A stretch of 40,501 nucleotides of DNA. It comes from CAZEQH01 sp964566875 (GTDB lineage Bacteria > Patescibacteriota > Minisyncoccia > Minisyncoccales > JANBVM01). Location of the stretch: positions 1-40,501 of the forward strand of contig CAZMJM010000003.1 in assembly GCA_964566875.1 (NCBI GenBank). Direction: 5' to 3'. Positions 39,193 to 40,501 of this stretch are shown here, piece by piece. Position 1 is the first letter of the stretch, and each line of letters opens with the position of its first letter. A model generated the notes under the pieces. It did no database searches, had not been told where the DNA came from, and saw nothing but the letters and a program-made list of their open reading frames with translations. The position numbers and the translations under genes were made by a program.

Positions 39193-39906
39193 CTACGGTG
39201 TTTCATTCGGAAATTCTGGAGAAATTTTCCTGCTGGAAACGTAAAAAATCCAGGTTGAGAGGGGAAGAATCATAAGGAGATAAAATTTTCCCAGGAGCAT
39301 ACCTGAATACTGATATTCGCGGCCGATAAATCCCAGAAGGACCTTTAAGGTGAACGGCATGGACAAGTAAAAGAATATCACGGAATACACCAAAAAAGAA
39401 AAAAATAAAGCTCTGATGATGTTCTTTCTTTTAAGATAGAAATAAATAAAGCTTCCCAGAATAGCCAAAATCACCTCAACCCTTATGCCCATGGTTATCC
39501 CTCGCCTGATGTTTGGGCCAAAAAACGTAAGGAATTTTTTCAAAAGATTCGGCGTGTCTTCCGGAGTCATATAGGCTATCATTAAACCCTTCCCTCCGCT
39601 GAAAGTCAGGTCTATGATGGGAACGATGATTAGAATCAGGAAACAAGGCAGGATAACCCTGGCTATCTTTCCTATTCTCTCCCGGGTTGCCAGATAAAAA
39701 ACCGCAATTAAACATTGCGCCAAAAATATGTATGAGGTATCAAAGTGCCAAAAAAATAAGGGGGAAGCGGGTATGCCTGTCGCAAACATCTCCAAAAAAT
39801 TCCTTAAGGTGGTAATAAAAAAGAAGGTCAAAATAAAATAGATGAAAGACTGGTCGGAATCTTCCAAATCCTTTATGATGGCGTTGATCCTCTCTAAACA
39901 CTTCAT
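39193..39906 (-). CDS. Multi-pass membrane protein of unknown function
   Basis: This 237-residue protein has about seven hydrophobic segments (roughly residues 22-40, 55-70, 82-100, 145-160, 168-183, 190-200 and 208-225). Distinct stretches are FIYFILTFFFITTLRNFLE near the start, PIIDLTFSGGKGLMIAYMTPEDTP in a loop after the third segment, and FFGPNIRRGITMGIRVEVILAIL. The conserved-looking D-L-T-F-S-G-G-K-G loop may be a functional site. I recall similar sequences in CPR proteins, some beside or fused to UbiA-type prenyltransferases, but cannot confirm this. It stands alone between the third Cys-rich gene and cassette B, 62 nt before the latter. Its ATG has no ribosome binding site. Confidence 0.7.
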   Translation of the reverse strand: MKCLERINAIIKDLEDSDQSFIYFILTFFFITTLRNFLEMFATGIPASPLFFWHFDTSYIFLAQCLIAVFYLATRERIGKIARVILPCFLILIIVPIIDLTFSGGKGLMIAYMTPEDTPNLLKKFLTFFGPNIRRGITMGIRVEVILAILGSFIYFYLKRKNIIRALFFSFLVYSVIFFYLSMPFTLKVLLGFIGREYQYSGMLLGKFYLLMILPLSTWIFYVSSRKISPEFPNETP

Positions 39907-40005
39907 TATAATGCGTTGAAGATGATAACTGAGAGATTTAATGCGTCTCTCTCCATATTATCATTTCTTTGACTAGGCACAAAAAATCAGTGAGTCGTTC
40001 GGGTT

Positions 40006-40032
40006 AAAAAAACCGGCAGGTTGAGCCAGCCG
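40006..40032 (-). terminator. Rho-independent terminator after Cys-rich copy C
   Basis: On the minus strand CGGCTGG (40032-40026), loop CTCAA and CCTGCCG (40020-40014) form a stem with one mismatch, followed by G and seven Ts (40012-40006). It lies 38 nt after the copy C stop codon and separates that gene from the membrane protein gene. Confidence 0.75.
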
Positions 40033-40069
40033 TTTTGTTTCCTTCTCTCAGGATGCCAGAATCGTCTGA

Positions 40070-40501
40070 CTATGGTGAAACGTTCCACCATTGGGGAAAT
40101 CTCTTTTTAACGGAAACGCCGTAGGTAGTAGAATCTACGCGGCCCGCATCGTCCTCAACCTCCAGGGTAACATTGCCCGAATAAACGTCCACCAGGGTAA
40201 AGAATGAGGAAGTGAAAGTCGCATTATTTCCGACGTCCGAAGCCGGAGTGCCGTCCTCAAAATACCAGTCGCGCCTGACGATGGTGGTACCTGACTCCGA
40301 AGGAGCGGAGTAATCACCGAAATAGATTACCTTATCCTCCAGAGCACCGAATTCTGAACAAGGCAGCCAGGGCCCTAATATTGTATAGCTGCATTGGAAG
40401 TTAGCCACCGCATCCTGCAGGATGCTGAAATCCTCGGTGGTGGTGGAGCCCAGACCCCCTGAATCTTCAACGTGCAGGCTTACGGTATAATCTCCCGGCC
40501 C
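40070..40501 (-). CDS. Cys-rich/PKD-domain protein (copy C), C-terminal part, cut by window edge
   Basis: The reading frame is open from the right edge for 143 codons; a GTG at 40408 is internal, not the start. The visible part has the end of one PKD-like domain (DYTVSLHVEDSGGLGSTTTE) and a second one (FQCSYTILGPWLPCSEFG, RRDWYFEDGTPASDVGNN), ending RFPQWWNVSP. It corresponds to the C-terminal regions of copies A and B. A 40-residue stretch is identical to copy B, while flanking parts are much more diverged. Two Cys are in the visible part; any Cys-rich N-terminus lies beyond the window. A strong terminator follows. Confidence 0.85.
   Translation of the reverse strand, partial: GPGDYTVSLHVEDSGGLGSTTTEDFSILQDAVANFQCSYTILGPWLPCSEFGALEDKVIYFGDYSAPSESGTTIVRRDWYFEDGTPASDVGNNATFTSSFFTLVDVYSGNVTLEVEDDAGRVDSTTYGVSVKKRFPQWWNVSP

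Noticed and set aside
40070..40408. Independent 112-residue gene starting at GTG 40408
   Set aside because: The same frame is open to the window edge and encodes a recognisable PKD-like domain, so the GTG is internal.
1..40501. Recoding of TGA as glycine, as in some CPR lineages
   Set aside because: TGA ends galU, uvrC, rpsR and the cassette B anchored-protein gene at the expected family lengths, and I saw no in-frame TGA inside a conserved protein.

Overview
The window looks like part of a small-genome bacterium of the Candidate Phyla Radiation (Patescibacteria), most likely a Parcubacteria-type lineage. This is inferred from gene content and style, not from a marker search. The supporting signs are a compact layout with many 1-20 nt gaps or overlaps, few Shine-Dalgarno sites, a cupin-type phosphoglucose isomerase, shortened housekeeping proteins, a pseudopilin cluster of the type common in these bacteria, and very large cysteine-rich surface proteins. 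TGA is used as a stop (for example galU, uvrC and rpsR), so the recoded TGA=Gly code of some CPR groups does not apply.

Layout. 1-850: groS and the start of groL on the minus strand, behind a sigma-70-type promoter and a CIRCE (HrcA) operator. 854-5135: divergent uvrA and uvrC; both promoters place the initiating ATG 7 nt after a TAAAAT box, so both mRNAs look leaderless. 5148-10213: a plus-strand run of a small membrane protein, secG, an orphan solute-binding protein with an inserted peptidoglycan-binding domain, cupin phosphoglucose isomerase, galU, another sugar nucleotidyltransferase and tRNA-Leu(CAG). 10295-14406: RNase J, trpS and a convergent phosphohexomutase. 14455-16687: ychF, then rpsF-ssb-rpsR. 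16710-27215: a minus-strand block rpoB-rpoC-ftsK-recA behind two candidate promoters and a leader with two overlapping hairpins. 27237-36552: an almost gapless minus-strand series of anchored Cys-rich protein, giant Cys-rich secreted protein, four pseudopilin/PilX-like proteins, ligA and rodA. 36612-40501: a second copy of the anchored + Cys-rich pair, an unknown multi-pass membrane protein, and the 3' end of a third Cys-rich paralogue.

How the parts fit. Phosphoglucose isomerase, the phosphohexomutase and GalU form a plausible route from fructose-6-P to glucose-6-P, glucose-1-P and UDP-glucose for envelope sugars. SecG, RodA and the PG-binding solute-binding protein also serve the envelope. 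The right-hand 13 kb appears dedicated to the cell surface: pseudopilins plus repeated cassettes of a membrane-anchored 10-Cys protein and a disulfide-rich PKD-domain protein. I consider these cassettes the best candidate for an undescribed system.

A second theme is a short palindrome, TCCGCC-N4-GGCGGA, found inside coding sequence twice in ssb and twice in recA. It is always read as Pro-Pro-X-Gly-Gly, and a relative lies inside the solute-binding protein. It behaves like an in-frame inserted palindromic element. The assembly has a 100-N gap (33871-33970) inside repeats of the largest Cys-rich gene; the apparent frameshift there is an artefact.
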